Shown: positions 39,801 through 50,966 of the stretch, piece after piece
How the letters are laid out: each line of letters begins with the position of its first letter
Numbering within the stretch: position 1 is the stretch's first letter
Notes under the pieces: generated by a model
Database searches by the model: none
What the model was told of the DNA's origin: nothing
The model's input: only the letters and a program-made list of their open reading frames with translations
Assembly: GCF_000150955.2 (NCBI RefSeq)
Contig: NC_011686.1
Span: 1 to 64,000, forward strand
DNA from: Phaeodactylum tricornutum CCAP 1055/1
Taxonomy: Eukaryota > Bacillariophyta > Bacillariophyceae > Surirellales > Neidiaceae
Length of the DNA stretch: 64,000 nucleotides
Reading direction: 5' to 3'
Program-made: the position numbers and the translations under genes

Positions 39801-40685
39801 ATGATTCGAGCAATATACCGAAGGCCTTGGTGGGGAGTAGACCGATTCCTGGACTGTGCTAGATCTTGCGGTTGTTCGAGCCCGCTTCTGCATGGTTTCC
39901 AAACGGCCAGCCGAAGAAGCATGGTGACCACGGAACCTTTTTATGGGCTGCCACGGTCCCAAGCTTCGAAAGATTGCGAGACCGATACCGCGTCAGCCCG
40001 ATTCGCTTTGCTTTTGAGGCATGCCGCAACCGCTCTGCGTGATCCTACTCGCGCCGACTCCGTTGCAGCTGTGGGAGAACTGACGGGGACGTTGGCGCTC
40101 CAACGCATGCATCAGGCCATGAAAGGTGATCCCGTCGGTAGACAAATTCTGAAAGACCGTCCAATTGTCTCGAAAGCTAGTATACCGTACGAACGGTTGA
40201 TTGATGAAGCCAAAACTGCTGATTTATCGGCCGATACGGTGACGTTTGGTCAGGCCTACGGCATTTTTTTGAAAACCCATGACTTTGATCCGGACGGACG
40301 GGATAAGGTTCGTTACGTTGAGGACGAAGAATTGGCGTACGTCATGCTTCGGTACCGTCAATGCCACGATTTCTGGCACGCCTTGACGCAGCTACCACCG
40401 ACCGTCGTGGGCGAGCTTGGCTTGAAGTGGTTGGAGCTGTTTCAGACCGGCCTACCGCTAGCAGCGTTTGCGAGTACTGTAGGCTCTTTTCAGTTGAGTC
40501 AGCAGGAGCAGCAAATACTGTGGATCCATTATTTGCCTTGGGCAAAACGAATAGGGCGGCAGCTTCCCTACTGTGCTTTGATGAACGTGTATTACGAAAC
40601 AGAGTGGGACACTCCCTTGAACAAGTTACGAAAAAGACTCCATATCGAGCAGGCTCCAGAAATACCAAGCGTAGATCAAAATTAG
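39801..40685 (+). CDS. COQ4: Ubiquinone biosynthesis protein COQ4
   Basis: COQ4 is part of the mitochondrial CoQ-synthome on the matrix face of the inner membrane; recent work links it to decarboxylation/hydroxylation of the quinone ring. This single exon of 294 residues starts with an Arg-rich, acid-free leader (MIRAIYRRPWWGVDRF) typical of mitochondrial import. The family's metal motif HDxxH...E is intact: His189, Asp190, His193 and Glu205 within CHDFWHALTQLPP and GELGLKWLE. The C-terminal KWLELFQTGLPLAAF and MNVYYETEWDTPL blocks also match. Normal length for the family plus targeting leader. No intron is needed. Confidence 0.95.
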   Translation: MIRAIYRRPWWGVDRFLDCARSCGCSSPLLHGFQTASRRSMVTTEPFYGLPRSQASKDCETDTASARFALLLRHAATALRDPTRADSVAAVGELTGTLALQRMHQAMKGDPVGRQILKDRPIVSKASIPYERLIDEAKTADLSADTVTFGQAYGIFLKTHDFDPDGRDKVRYVEDEELAYVMLRYRQCHDFWHALTQLPPTVVGELGLKWLELFQTGLPLAAFASTVGSFQLSQQEQQILWIHYLPWAKRIGRQLPYCALMNVYYETEWDTPLNKLRKRLHIEQAPEIPSVDQN

Positions 40686-41421
40686 ATTGGAAAGGCAATA
40701 TTACAGAACATCTTCGATGGCACCGGCCATTGCGAAGAAGGACCACGACACTACCTTGCGGCTCGTTATTGATCTCTGATGAATGCGTAGTTTTTGAGAA
40801 ATGCACCATCGAAGAGTTTTGGATAGAATAAGTTGCTGTAAATGGTACCTTATGCTAGGCTGTAGTCGCTCTTATGCTTACCAATTGTAGCTGACTGTGA
40901 GACTGATATGAACTGGAACTGCCGAACTAGCCCGTCTTTGTTCATATCTCCAGTTGGAGAGCTTCACTTTTTCATTTAGTGTGCGTTTTCCCCGGAAGGT
41001 TCGAAGGAATGGTGTGGTGACGTGGAGAATGCAGCGGCGGACGGAGAAAGCGACCCACACGACTCACCAGCGAGCGCTCAAAACCGCCAACCAGTCAGCT
41101 CTCATATTTCATACTTATTGTTCCATGGATGTCGGAGTCTAACTTTTTGTCCCATCCACCGAATTACATATGAAGGTCAAAGAAGTCATTTGTCTCACAG
41201 AATGACAGTTGGTTGAGGTGAGTGAAACTCCCTCGAGCGAATATTTTTACCAAGAAGGTTCAACCACACGCACGGTTGGGAACTCAGCTCTAGACCAATG
41301 AAAGTGGTTCCTCTTCCGGAGGTGAGTTGAGAGCTCTGTGGAAATCGCGATTGACGCGTTGTCAAGCGATGGAAGCAACTCACTCGCCGCAGCCATAAAA
41401 ATCGCAACCCGCACGAGGACC
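40686..41421. other. Intergenic region before the kinase gene
   Basis: No supported gene. It holds the COQ4 3' end and the presumed promoter of the kinase gene. Short overlapping frames on both strands lack domain features. Confidence 0.5.
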
Positions 41422-43127
41422 ATGATCGCCGCAACTGCTCGAAGTCAACGAAATGAACGAAGGACTCTCTCTGTAGCTCGAGACTCCGGACAATATCGTC
41501 ACGAATCGTTATCTTTTAGTAATGTAGGGAATCGATCAGCGAGACATGAAAGGGAACACAAAGAAATGAAAGAGAGTACGGAGTTGGTGCTGAAAGACCT
41601 GCACTTGGACTCGGAGTTCTTTTGCCGGAACGAGAACCCTTCACGAGTTTCCCCTCGTTTTGGACCAGAAGGTACGTTAATTCCCTGCAAACTAGATTAC
41701 AATTTAGTTAACTGTTATACAATCGACTCATCTTTCTTTTCGTCGCGTAGAAGTACAAGTTGGTCCCGAATTAGGCCGTGGAGAATTTGGTATTGTCTTT
41801 CAAGTTGAAGCCCTCTCCCTTGCGAACTGCAATAAATGCCGTTGCGCAAAGTGCGAAGGAGTTTCACCTGCCGATACAACTTGCGATTCCGTCTTGGCGC
41901 GCTTAGATACGTCGCGTCTTCCACCACCACCGCCTCCCAAATCGATTATTTTGCAGCCGCCCGTTGCGAGTTCTCCGGGAATGCCGCGGCGCAAGAATTC
42001 GTGTGTCACGTTTCAAGGATTGGACGATGCCAATGATGGGAGTACCGACGATACCGAACATCTCGAAGATAACATTAGTGATCTCGATGAGCTTTCTGTC
42101 GCAGATGAGCCGGAGGGCCTAGACGAAGCCTGCATGGTCCGGGGACAAATGTCCGCGCAAGTCATGCGCAACGGTGATGCTCGCTATGCCATTAAGCGTC
42201 TCAGGAACGGTATCGACGGCCAGAAGCAAATCGATGCTGCAATCGACCTTGCGTGTGAAGCGCAGTTCCTTGCGACTATCACGCATCCAAATATTGTGCG
42301 TCTTCGAGGCACAGTCAATACGCCCGGAGAACCGGGATTTATGTTCATCATGGATCGTCTCTACGACACTTTGGATGTCAAGATCCGCGGATGGAAGAGC
42401 GTTGCACGCAAAAGCCGAGGCACCTTGGGATTTCTGCGTCGCAATCACAAGGCTTTGGACAGCCTCATGGCGGAAAGGCTAGTTGCTGCCTTTGAGATTG
42501 CGAGCGCGATGCGCCACCTTCACAAGAACAAAATTCTGTACCGCGATCTCAAACCCGAGAACATCGGTATTGATGTTCGAGGAAATTATAAGGTATGTGA
42601 CATCAATGGTAGACGACGGCAGACTTGTTCGTTGAGGATCCTTTTCTCACATCTCTTTTCACTTCTTTTAGATTTTTGACTTTGGTCTCGCGAAGGAATT
42701 GAAAGCGAAAGATCTTATCAAGGCCCCCGACGGCTACGAAGCAACGGGTCTTACGGGAACACGTCGTTACATGGCACCTGAAGTCATCCGTTGCGCTCCT
42801 TACGGATTTAGCGCTGATGTCTATGGCTTTGGAATCCTCTTTTGGCAAATGATTTCGCTCAAGACTCCGTTTGAGAAGTACGACACGAACAAGCTCTACG
42901 ATCATGTTGTCGTAGCCGGCAAACGCCCGGAAGCCGTGCACGGTCTACCAAGCATGCTTCATTCCATGATGGAAGACGCGTGGTCCGTCGAAACATCGAA
43001 GCGTCCTACTTTTAAGCAGATTTGTCAGTACTTGCAAGCCGAAATTGCTGATACCAACTCCGTCAATCCATCGGCACTAATGAACCGCTCCCTTATTTCT
43101 CTCTACCATCATGAGAAAGAAAACTAA
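41422..43127 (+). CDS. Protein kinase, TKL-like, with a large N-lobe insertion
   Basis: Three exons (41422-41671, 41751-42592, 42672-43127; introns of 79 bp each, GTACGT/GTATGT donors) give 515 residues. The kinase core is complete: Gly-loop GRGEFGIV at 92-99, the ATP-binding Lys232 in YAIKRL, helix-C Glu253, a YRD in place of HRD (ILYRDLKPEN, catalytic Asp349), DFG at 367-369 and GTRRYMAPEV in the activation segment. Between the Gly-loop and Lys232 is an insertion of about 130 residues that is Cys-rich at first (NCNKCRCAKCE), then proline-rich and acidic. The N-terminal 83 residues are basic and polar. The substrate is not predictable. The start Met lies in a frame open further upstream, so a longer N-terminus is possible. 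Confidence 0.88.
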
Positions 43128-43825
43128 AGTCCTATTATGGCTTCTGGGACAGGTCGACATCGCATTTTGCTTGATGTCCCTGTTCCAAATTTGTGATGCA
43201 GAAGGTTGATATCGCTTATCGCTGATGTCCCTGTCTGTTAGATGTGTAAAATGCAGGTTGATTTCGCCACAAAGCTGTGGTTAGATGTCCCTGTATCGTT
43301 TTGCGTTATACCGACGACTAAATAGTAAATCATTAGATAGTTCAAATAGTAAATTGATGTACACTTGTGAAAGCTCACTTTAAGCAAGACGAGTTTACTG
43401 TCAGGAAATACACGTGGTAACATAAAACGATTGGGTAGCGAAACGCCGTGGAAGACAGACGGAATTCGACGCTGTCTCCCGGACTTTTTGCAGTCAAACT
43501 CGCTGTTTCTCTAACTGTATACTCCGTTGCAACGCGAGGGACAACAAACAAATCCTTTGTTCTTAATCTTCCAATTAGTCCTTGTCATCCCTTACGAGTG
43601 AACATCAAGTGTTCTCCTTGCCGTGGAGCGCATTCTTCCACACGGAATCAGTTTCCCGAAGGTCGTCTGTGTTGTATACGGCGATAGCATCTTTGTGACT
43701 TTCAAGCTTCGTTTCACTCGTGAATCTTCTTCCGAGTTTCCTCTGCGCCTTTACAATCATTTCATTTCGTTAGCTCCACTTTCTCGTGATACGATTGTCT
43801 TTCTTTACAGCAGCCTGCGAGGACA
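43128..43825. other. Intergenic region with a triple 11-bp repeat
   Basis: GATGTCCCTGT occurs at 43173, 43223 and 43283, each preceded by a GTTGAT/GACAT..TCGC phrase, in the 3' flank of the kinase gene. The rest is presumed promoter and 5' untranslated sequence of the DnaJ gene, with no gene of its own. Confidence 0.6.
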
Positions 43826-45964
43826 ATGGAATCTAGCAAACCGATGGGGGAATCTGATGAACCTGAAATCACGATTCCTGCGGAACTCTCAACCGCAACG
43901 GATCCTGACAGCAATGAAGAGCTCTCGAGCGAATTGGCTCAGGTACGTAGTTTCGCATTGGCGTGTCCGCAGATACTTTTGCTACAACTGGCTACAATCG
44001 AGAACTTGGTCCACTCCCTTCCACAAAGACTACAGGCGCTCTCAAGCGAGTATCTATTGTTTTGGATTTGATGCGTAATTCCTTTCCCTGAATATATGTG
44101 GAAACTCGAAAAGGGAACACTGACTTCCGCTCGAACATCCTGAGTCGTGCGGTACCGATGTAGAAGAACGGACACCAATCAATCGTTCTATTTTACAACC
44201 GTTGTGTTTCTCGATAATGCTGACGGGGATGTCTCACGTTGTGACTCGTCGCCGCTTTTGCAGGAGCAAGAGGTGTTCGATGCTCTCTTTAGCACGAGGC
44301 GTCCGAAAGACGGTTGGGCCGGATTGAGCAGCGGTCTAAAAAGTTTTGGCAAAGGTACAGCGGCTGGTCTAGCGACTTTGGTCGGCGCTCCGATAGCTGG
44401 TGCGCAGCAGGGCGGTGCGCGAGGCTTCGTTGCCGGCCTCGCCACCGGTGTAGCGTCAGCTGTCGCTCTTCCTGTGGCTGGACTCTGCGTCGGTGTGGCG
44501 CAAGTCGGTCGAGGCATCGCCAACTCGGGAGAAGCCGTTCGCAGCGCTCGGGCTGGTATGATGTGGGATGAGAACAAGCGAGAGTGGTATTTCTATCTGC
44601 TGGACCGTGAAGCGTCAGAAATACGGGAGGAGGAAGTGAAAAATTCCGCCGAAGCGAGCGGCTCGGGGTCTGCCGAGTCGGACCGTACAGTCAAAGACAG
44701 GGCCTACTATGAGCTTCTGAGGGTTTCTACTAACGCTACGAGCGCCGAGCTCAAAAAGGCCTACTACAAGGAAGCCCGAGTCTGCCATCCGGACAAAAAC
44801 CCTGGAGACCCCGGTGCCGCAAAAAAGTTTCAGGAACTTGGACAAGCCTACCAGGTGTTGTCCAACGAGCAATCGCGCGCGCACTACGACAAGCATGGTA
44901 TTCAAGAATCCAGTGATGTTCAGATGAGCATGACGGACATTGATCCACGAATATTCTTTGCTGTAATGTTTGGAAGTGAAGCTGTAAAGCCGTACATTGG
45001 AGAGCTATGGATTGCCAACAAAGCGGACTCATTGATGAAGGATCAAATGAAAATGGGTATGGATGCGCAGGGTGAAGATCCGATTGAAATGGATGAAGAA
45101 GCTTTTCGTGAGATGGCAAAGAAGCGTTCTACTGATGACGTTTTAAGGCAACGCAAACGGGAGGTAGAGTGCGCTACCAATCTTCGAGAAAAGATCGCTC
45201 TGTTTGTTGGTGGGTCCCAAGACGAAGGTGAATTTGTCGCTGTGTGTCAAGCAGAAGCTGCCGAAATCACCAAGGGCGCGTTTGGGGATGTGTACAGCAC
45301 TGCTATCGGTTGTGCTCTCGAAGTGGAGGCCGAGGTCTTTCTTGGAACGTACCAGTCGTTCCTCGGTATGGAAGGCCAAGCGGCAAAAATGAAGAAACGC
45401 GGCATGTCGTGGAACAATCAGATGAAGGTTCTCGGTGCAGGCATCTCAGCGGCCCGAGCAGGGTCGAAGGCTTACGCGGAAGTTGACAAGTTGCAGAAGG
45501 AGGCACAGACAAGGAACCCGTCAATTGAAGGCGGATCAGGTATAAACGAGGAGCACATGAAGCAAGCAACAGAAAAGATCGAAGCTTCTCTTCCTGTGTT
45601 TTTGGAGCTTGCATGGGCGATCAATACTCAAGATATTGCTCGCACACTGAAGCAAGCGTGCCGGCGCCTCTTTCACGACGCGGCCGAGATTCTGCCCTTG
45701 GAGACGCGTCTCAAACGAGCTGAAGGCGTGCGTATTTTAGGTCGCGAGTTTCTCACTATGGGTAAGCTTGCGCAGAAAGCGAACGTGAAGTCGGTTGACG
45801 CTCAGGAGATCCGCGCACGGGCCGAGGTTGCGGCAATGACCACCATGGCGAAAGCTCAAGGTCAGGAGGTGTCTGACAAAGATGCCGAAGAAATGATTCG
45901 TCAAGCTCGACAGATGGAACGTGAACGGCAAGAACAGGAGCAGAAAGCCTCGGCAGGGCTATAG
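43826..45964 (+). CDS. DnaJ-domain protein with DnaJ-X-type C-terminal region
   Basis: This is a co-chaperone that would stimulate an Hsp70 ATPase. Two exons: 43826-43942 (39 codons) and 44264-45964, with a 321-bp intron (GTACGT...TTGCAG), giving 605 residues. A Gly/Ala-rich hydrophobic stretch at about 60-125 (GLATLVGAPIAGAQQGGARG) precedes a J-domain at about 185-252 with intact HPD at 214-216 (RVCHPDKNPGDPGAAKKF). The remaining 300 residues resemble the DnaJ-X region of plant and fungal proteins such as CAJ1/ATJ relatives (SMTDIDPRIFFAVMFGSEAV). It ends in a charged helix (QMERERQEQEQKAS). The Gly/Ala stretch might associate with membranes; location is not otherwise indicated. Confidence 0.9.
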
Positions 45965-46432
45965 TTTAGGATTAATTTTTATGCACAATGTTGACATATG
46001 CTCATTTGATGAAATACCTTGCTGCTGACTGTGATTGCGATGCTGGTAAATACGGATTTCCCGAAAAAAGCAAACAATATGAACTGCTAGAGATGGGTCT
46101 CACTTTCGGAGGTCTCCAGACTCCCAAAACAATGTTTCTTGCGACAAATGAGATTTTATTATTTGTCATTTAAAATTCTTTGTTACTTCTACTAAAAATC
46201 TGAAACGCTTTCGGCTAAATAGTGTGCTGTCGTCACAGAGACCCAATGCTTCCTTTTTCTCTTTTACATAAGTAGTTTTTCGTTCCGTGTGTCTCAATTG
46301 CTGAGCCATGCATGTCCTACATCTGCAGCGATCACTCTATGGGAATTTTGGAGCAATCGAGGAGTCGATGCTAACTTGCTCCATTTGCATTTACTAGACT
46401 TCGGAGCGCCGAAGCTGGCAGCATAAAAGGCC
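45965..46432. other. Intergenic region without a gene
   Basis: AT-rich 3' flank of the DnaJ gene; nothing beyond short chance frames. Confidence 0.5.
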
Positions 46433-47037
46433 ATGCAATGCACTGTAGAAAGTAAAAGTGAAGCAAATTTGCGACCCACAGGTCCGACCCACATCGGCGG
46501 TCCCAAAAGCGATGCGGCCTCTGGCAGGGAGGCCTCGTCGCCTCGAGCTTCGGGCTTGACGGCTTTCTCATATACGGAGTGTCGCTCGCAAGCGGCCTCA
46601 GTAAAGCATGACCAAGACAAACTCAGTAAAAACCAGACGATTGCTGATCTCAAGGATTCATCCGTGAAATTGTCTTTGGGAACGAATCCCCCTGTGCCAG
46701 GACATACCGCGCACGACACAGACGCGCAATCTATTATTCGAAACGTCAAGGAGGGCGCCTGTGGAAGCTAGCTGTAGTGCAGGAGGCAGGTTCTGATCCA
46801 CATTCCCCCCTAAATATTGATTTTGATAGTCTACCTCGCCGAGGCCCTGGTGCTCGATTTGCGGAGACGTTCATCGAGCGAACCAGATCTCGGGCGGTTC
46901 CCGATGCCCCCATCGATACATCAATAAACCAAAAGAAAAAATATTTGAACGGTGCGTTCTCGGGTGCTGTTGAAAAATTGCGAGCCGAGTTTGATTCTCA
47001 ACCGCCCTCTAACACCTATATGGATCAGGAACCGTCC
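46433..47037 (+). other. Possible upstream exons of the four-pass membrane protein
   Basis: Two protein-like plus-strand frames (46433-46771 and about 46783-47070) lie directly before the membrane-protein ORF, each in a different phase. A GTATGT donor after 47037 and a GGTGCAG acceptor before 47109 would join the second frame to the membrane part in phase. A GTAAAA donor at 46626 with an acceptor ending at 46789 would join the first to the second, giving a 362-residue protein with a polar N-terminus. The acceptors are pyrimidine-poor, so this is only a candidate model. Confidence 0.3.
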
Positions 47038-47039
47038 GT

Positions 47040-47756
47040 ATGTCTGGGGATACCAGAGCGATACTTATGAACACAGGCTTAGCGCACAAGCGAGTCCGGG
47101 TGGTGCAGCTCCTCATCATTGGGCTTGTGGGGCTGTTACTGGGTTGGCTTGGAAATTTTTTCGTTGGATCCTCGTGCCATTTTGCTTCAGTCGATGTTAT
47201 AGTGGGCCAATACTCCAACTCGTTTCCCCTGCATTTTGGCTTGTGGAAATACAGTCCAGCGGATAGCGCGCTTGCCGGCTACACGTACTGTTATCCCTAC
47301 AGTGGACAGCACGAGAGCGATGGTCCCGTTGTCGCCCGCGTTTTGAATGTTTCGGCCTTGATGGCGGGAACCTACAGCCTTGTTGTTTTATGGTGGTATC
47401 TGATTTCGGGGCGAGCCAATGGTAGATTCTGGAGGTGGGCCGTGCGAACGGCGATTTTGGCTGGGGTTTGCCAAATAGCCGTGTTGCTCTTTTTCGTCGG
47501 CAGTCTTTGCCGATCGTCGACTTGTCACTTCGGACCGGCCAGCTTTTTGGCATTTATAACGTCCGTCGCCTGGTTCATTCTGGGGTTTGAATTGCACTAC
47601 AACATGCCGACGGTAGAAGAGGCATCCATTAAGGAAGACGTCGCGATAGTAGCGAATTTAGAGATGACCGATTTGCAAGTTGCTTCGAGAGAGTTCATCG
47701 AGCGTGCCTTTCGGTCGAGTCCACGAGGGCAATATTTGCCTCCGGACATTGCTTAG
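47040..47756 (+). CDS. Four-pass membrane protein, unknown
   Basis: This 238-residue frame from ATG 47040 has four hydrophobic segments: LLIIGLVGLLLGWLGNFF, ALMAGTYSLVVLWWYLI, AILAGVCQIAVLLFFVG and SFLAFITSVAWFILGF. The first extracytoplasmic loop is about 70 residues and contains several Cys (SSCHFASVD, YTYCYPYSG, CRSSTCHF), which could form disulfides. The tail of about 60 residues is acidic and cytosolic. The layout resembles four-pass proteins in general but I recognise no family. The true start may lie in upstream exons (see 46433-47037). Confidence 0.7.
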   Translation: MSGDTRAILMNTGLAHKRVRVVQLLIIGLVGLLLGWLGNFFVGSSCHFASVDVIVGQYSNSFPLHFGLWKYSPADSALAGYTYCYPYSGQHESDGPVVARVLNVSALMAGTYSLVVLWWYLISGRANGRFWRWAVRTAILAGVCQIAVLLFFVGSLCRSSTCHFGPASFLAFITSVAWFILGFELHYNMPTVEEASIKEDVAIVANLEMTDLQVASREFIERAFRSSPRGQYLPPDIA

Positions 47757-47881
47757 GTCTTAAATGGTAGTGGCAGAACAAATGGGGCGGTAAGCTATGT
47801 ATACGAAGCATAGATTTTGGTAAGACAGGTTTCTACATAGTTCAATCTTCCACTATTGCTACTATCCAAGACGAACGGACT

Positions 47882-48320
47882 TTAGTCATGCTTGGCGTGG
47901 AAGCGCTGCCAGTACGTAGACTCCGCCTTGGCTTTGTCGCTTCCCAGGCCCTTGGCGTAGGCATATAGAAACATGCTGCACGAGACACTGTGATAAGAGC
48001 AAACGGCACCGGGTGAGAAGAGCTGAAAGTATTATAGAACCCGGAGTTTAGTAAGGAGAATCCTATGATGGTAGAACTTACCCAAGGCCGATGACAAAGG
48101 GCTTGTTCCCGGGGTGATTGATTTCGTGCATGAAAAGTTGCATACCCTTCATCTGACGCCAAGTGGTATGTGTAGCCGCACGCTCGGCCATGCGTTTCTT
48201 GAGGTTTTCCACGCCCCGTAGTTCCTGGTTCTTCTTGAGGGCTTCCATCACTGCACGCATCTTGTGCATGTCCTCGTACTGGAGCCGCAGCGAGTCAGGA
48301 ATACCTGCCGGAATCGTCAT
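47882..48320 (-). CDS. Small membrane protein, spliced, possibly mitochondrial
   Basis: Two exons: 48320-48082 and 47987-47882, with a 94-bp intron (GTAAGT...ATCACAG), giving 114 residues. A basic amphipathic region (MHKMRAVMEALKKNQELRG, NLKKRMAERAATHTTWRQM) is followed by one membrane segment spanning the splice site (PFVIGLGVSCSMFLYAYAKGL) and a short tail ending WQRFHAKHD. Using the second of two possible acceptors keeps the tail protein-like; the nearer acceptor gives an unlikely frame. Size and layout are like accessory subunits of respiratory complexes, but that is only an analogy. The gene is divergent from SRP72. Confidence 0.72.
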
Positions 48321-48899
48321 GATCAAGCAGGCAGGAAGAAAGAAAGAAAGAAAGGAAAGGTGAGCCGAACTAGCAAACGTATCGACTAGTCTAGACAAGC
48401 CTTTTCTGGTGCACCAGCGTTCTGGGTTGCCAGTGAATTGGATTGCACAGAGTCCTGCGTCTTCGTTGCTGCGGCTGCGGCCGCGTTCGAACGAGGCCTT
48501 CCCCTACTTGTTCCATGTCGAGGGTCTGCGTAGAGAGGCTCATGTGAGTGCTGACATCATTGTCCGGGTACCTTAAATCGTCCGTCATCCCCTCCTTACT
48601 CGGTCGTACTAGATGAGACATGGAGATTGGTTAGCTTTTTTCGTAGGCCGTCGAAATGACAGGCTGATATCCCATTTCACGTCTGTTTTCGCTCTACGCC
48701 GCGTTTTGGGACGTGGGGGGCTTGGGACGACCGACAAGCCGTGTGTATTGACAGTAACTTGGCTGACACTGAGTTTGCGCTTTGATTGGCCTGACGAGAA
48801 ACATGGCACGCCTGTGCCATGTTGCGATTTCCTTCACTGTCAGACCGTATCATTCAGTTTCACTGGCTTCTCAAATACACTGACATTTAGAGTAACGGC
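48321..48899. other. Divergent promoter region
   Basis: Lies between the small membrane-protein gene (minus) and SRP72 (plus). It contains a short GAAA repeat (about 48338-48360) and no gene. Confidence 0.5.
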
Positions 48900-50966
48900 A
48901 TGTCTCGTGTTGACGAGGAAACGTTGTCGTCCCTCAAGGATCTGAAGAAGGCAGTCCGCTCTGAGGAATTTGAAAGTGCAGTTGCTGTCTGTGAGTCTCT
49001 CCTTCAGAATCCGACGATCTCGGGAGACGAGGCTCTGGTGTCTTGCGTTTACGAAGCGTACACAAAGAGCCTATTGCATCTCGAAAAGTATGAAAAAATA
49101 CTGTCTGAAATAGAGAAAGCATCTCCCGTTGTCCGCGCCCAACTGCACGCCGTTCATGTCTACGCACTCTATCGATTGCAGCGCTACGCGCAAGCACGTG
49201 ATAAATGCAAGGACGTAACGGATGTGGACATATCTTTGGTTTATGCGCAATCGCTCTACCATCTATCCGAAACCGCGGCGGCAGTTGAGGTGTACCGACA
49301 GCTGTTGGAAGAATGCGAGGACGACGCGGAACGAAAAATGCAGATTTATACCAACATGGTTGGGATCGTAGCTGCCAATGCGACTCCCTACGTGCGCTCG
49401 GAAACGGTTAACAATCTTTTGAAGATAGAGGAGATCCAATCGTTTGTGGAGACTTCAAAGGAATATCCTTACGATCTTGTTAACAACTGGGCGACTTGGG
49501 AACTGGTTACCGACGGATCCCGAACGCAGCGTTGGAAGGATATGTTGCTTAAAGCTCAAAATGCTTGCCAAGAGGCTTGCGAGGCAGATGGTCTGACCGA
49601 TACTGAAACTCAGAAAGAATTGGCAAGTATTGCGGTGAATCAGCAATGGATTCGCCAGCTTTGGAACGGTATTGTTGCCCCACACTCGATACCGAGCGAA
49701 CTGGCTTCGGTGCAACTAGTACAGGATTTGAATCGCGTTCTAGCCATGCCAAATCCAGCTGATGCTATCAAAAAATTTCGAGAAGATTCCTTGTCAAGTA
49801 TGACAGCCCTGCAGCAACGCCTGATAAACTATAATCGAGCGGCGCTGGCTTTGCAGGCCAATGAATTGGAACTCTGTCGAAGTGCATGCGATTCACTTGC
49901 AATGTCTGTCACAGCTGTCTCAAAAAGCAAAAAGAAGCGACAACAGACAAGTAATGATGATTCTCATGTGCTTTACCAACCAACTGTTTCCGAGGAAGAG
50001 GCTGCTTGGTGGACGAGCAGAGTCTGCGTTTTACGAGCACATGCAGCTAAGCTCGAAGGCAAGATTGATTCTGCTGGCAAGGAAATGGACATCGCAATAC
50101 AATTGCTGGAACAGATTCCAACCTCGACTGTACGAGACCATGCTCTCTGCTATGTAATACTCCACAAGGAAGCACTGCACGGTGCCCCGCAGGATGCGAA
50201 ACAAACCATCGCACTCCTCAACTCGCTGCCGGACTCAATTCGATCCAGTCGGGCGGTCATTGCTACACTCGCTTCGATTTACCAACGCCAAGGATTTCCT
50301 AAGGAAGCCGAGAGTCTTTTGCGTGAAACAGGGGACAACCAAATTTTCGCCGACTTTGCCATGGCGGAAGGAAACTATACAAAAGCTGCCGAATTGTACG
50401 AAGCAACTGTTAAAGACAGCCACGATCCGATTGCTACTGCTCGATGGGTGCAAGCGTTATCACACATTGACCCAGAGCGTGCTTTAAAGCTGTGGTCCGA
50501 AACAAAAGTGAATATCGAACACGACGACGAGGTCGCGGCTAACGGTGCCGAATTGGAAGAACAGGAGTTGCCCCGGCTCAAGAAGAAGATAAACACATCC
50601 GATTTTTTGGAGGCTCCGGTCAACGACAAGCAGAGACGAAGTCGCGAATCTGTCTTACGACAAAGAGGAAAGCGTAGGGAGCAATATCTAGAAGAACTTG
50701 AAAAGAAAGGCCTGTACCGTAGGGATCCCCCCACCAAGCCAGACCCTGAGCGCTGGCTACCAAAATACGAACGTTCGTACGCGCGCCGAAGACGAAATCG
50801 TGGTGGTGCACACAAGGGTGCACAAGGAGGCGTTTCCGAAAAGGATGCTGCTAAGCTGGACGTAGTGGCTCGCCAAGCAGCTCGTGCGGCTGGACAAGTC
50901 GATGTAAGCGGACCCAGCACGGCACATATTAAAGTTTCGTCGGGGAAAAGTGGGCGGCGTCGCTGA
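48900..50966 (+). CDS. SRP72: Signal recognition particle subunit SRP72
   Basis: SRP72 binds the S domain of SRP RNA with SRP68 and is needed for co-translational targeting to the ER. This single exon of 688 residues starts MSRVDEETLSSL. Residues of about 10-480 are tandem TPR-like helical hairpins (AVCESLLQNP, YALYRLQRYAQARDKC, LYHLSETAAAVEVYRQLLEE). The conserved RNA-binding motif follows near 605-635 (PPTKPDPERWLPKYERSY) with a basic RRRRNRGG stretch and a short basic end (KVSSGKSGRRR). Length and layout match the family. No intron is needed. Confidence 0.94.
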   Translation: MSRVDEETLSSLKDLKKAVRSEEFESAVAVCESLLQNPTISGDEALVSCVYEAYTKSLLHLEKYEKILSEIEKASPVVRAQLHAVHVYALYRLQRYAQARDKCKDVTDVDISLVYAQSLYHLSETAAAVEVYRQLLEECEDDAERKMQIYTNMVGIVAANATPYVRSETVNNLLKIEEIQSFVETSKEYPYDLVNNWATWELVTDGSRTQRWKDMLLKAQNACQEACEADGLTDTETQKELASIAVNQQWIRQLWNGIVAPHSIPSELASVQLVQDLNRVLAMPNPADAIKKFREDSLSSMTALQQRLINYNRAALALQANELELCRSACDSLAMSVTAVSKSKKKRQQTSNDDSHVLYQPTVSEEEAAWWTSRVCVLRAHAAKLEGKIDSAGKEMDIAIQLLEQIPTSTVRDHALCYVILHKEALHGAPQDAKQTIALLNSLPDSIRSSRAVIATLASIYQRQGFPKEAESLLRETGDNQIFADFAMAEGNYTKAAELYEATVKDSHDPIATARWVQALSHIDPERALKLWSETKVNIEHDDEVAANGAELEEQELPRLKKKINTSDFLEAPVNDKQRRSRESVLRQRGKRREQYLEELEKKGLYRRDPPTKPDPERWLPKYERSYARRRRNRGGAHKGAQGGVSEKDAAKLDVVARQAARAAGQVDVSGPSTAHIKVSSGKSGRRR

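Noticed and set aside
46294-46749. Minus-strand frame of 151 codons
   Set aside because: It overlaps plus-strand frames that look more like exons of the membrane protein, and it lacks recognisable features.
48001-48081. Nearer splice acceptor (TTTCAG) for the small membrane protein
   Set aside because: It puts the second exon in a frame with no protein character; the next acceptor (ATCACAG) restores a membrane segment and a compact tail.
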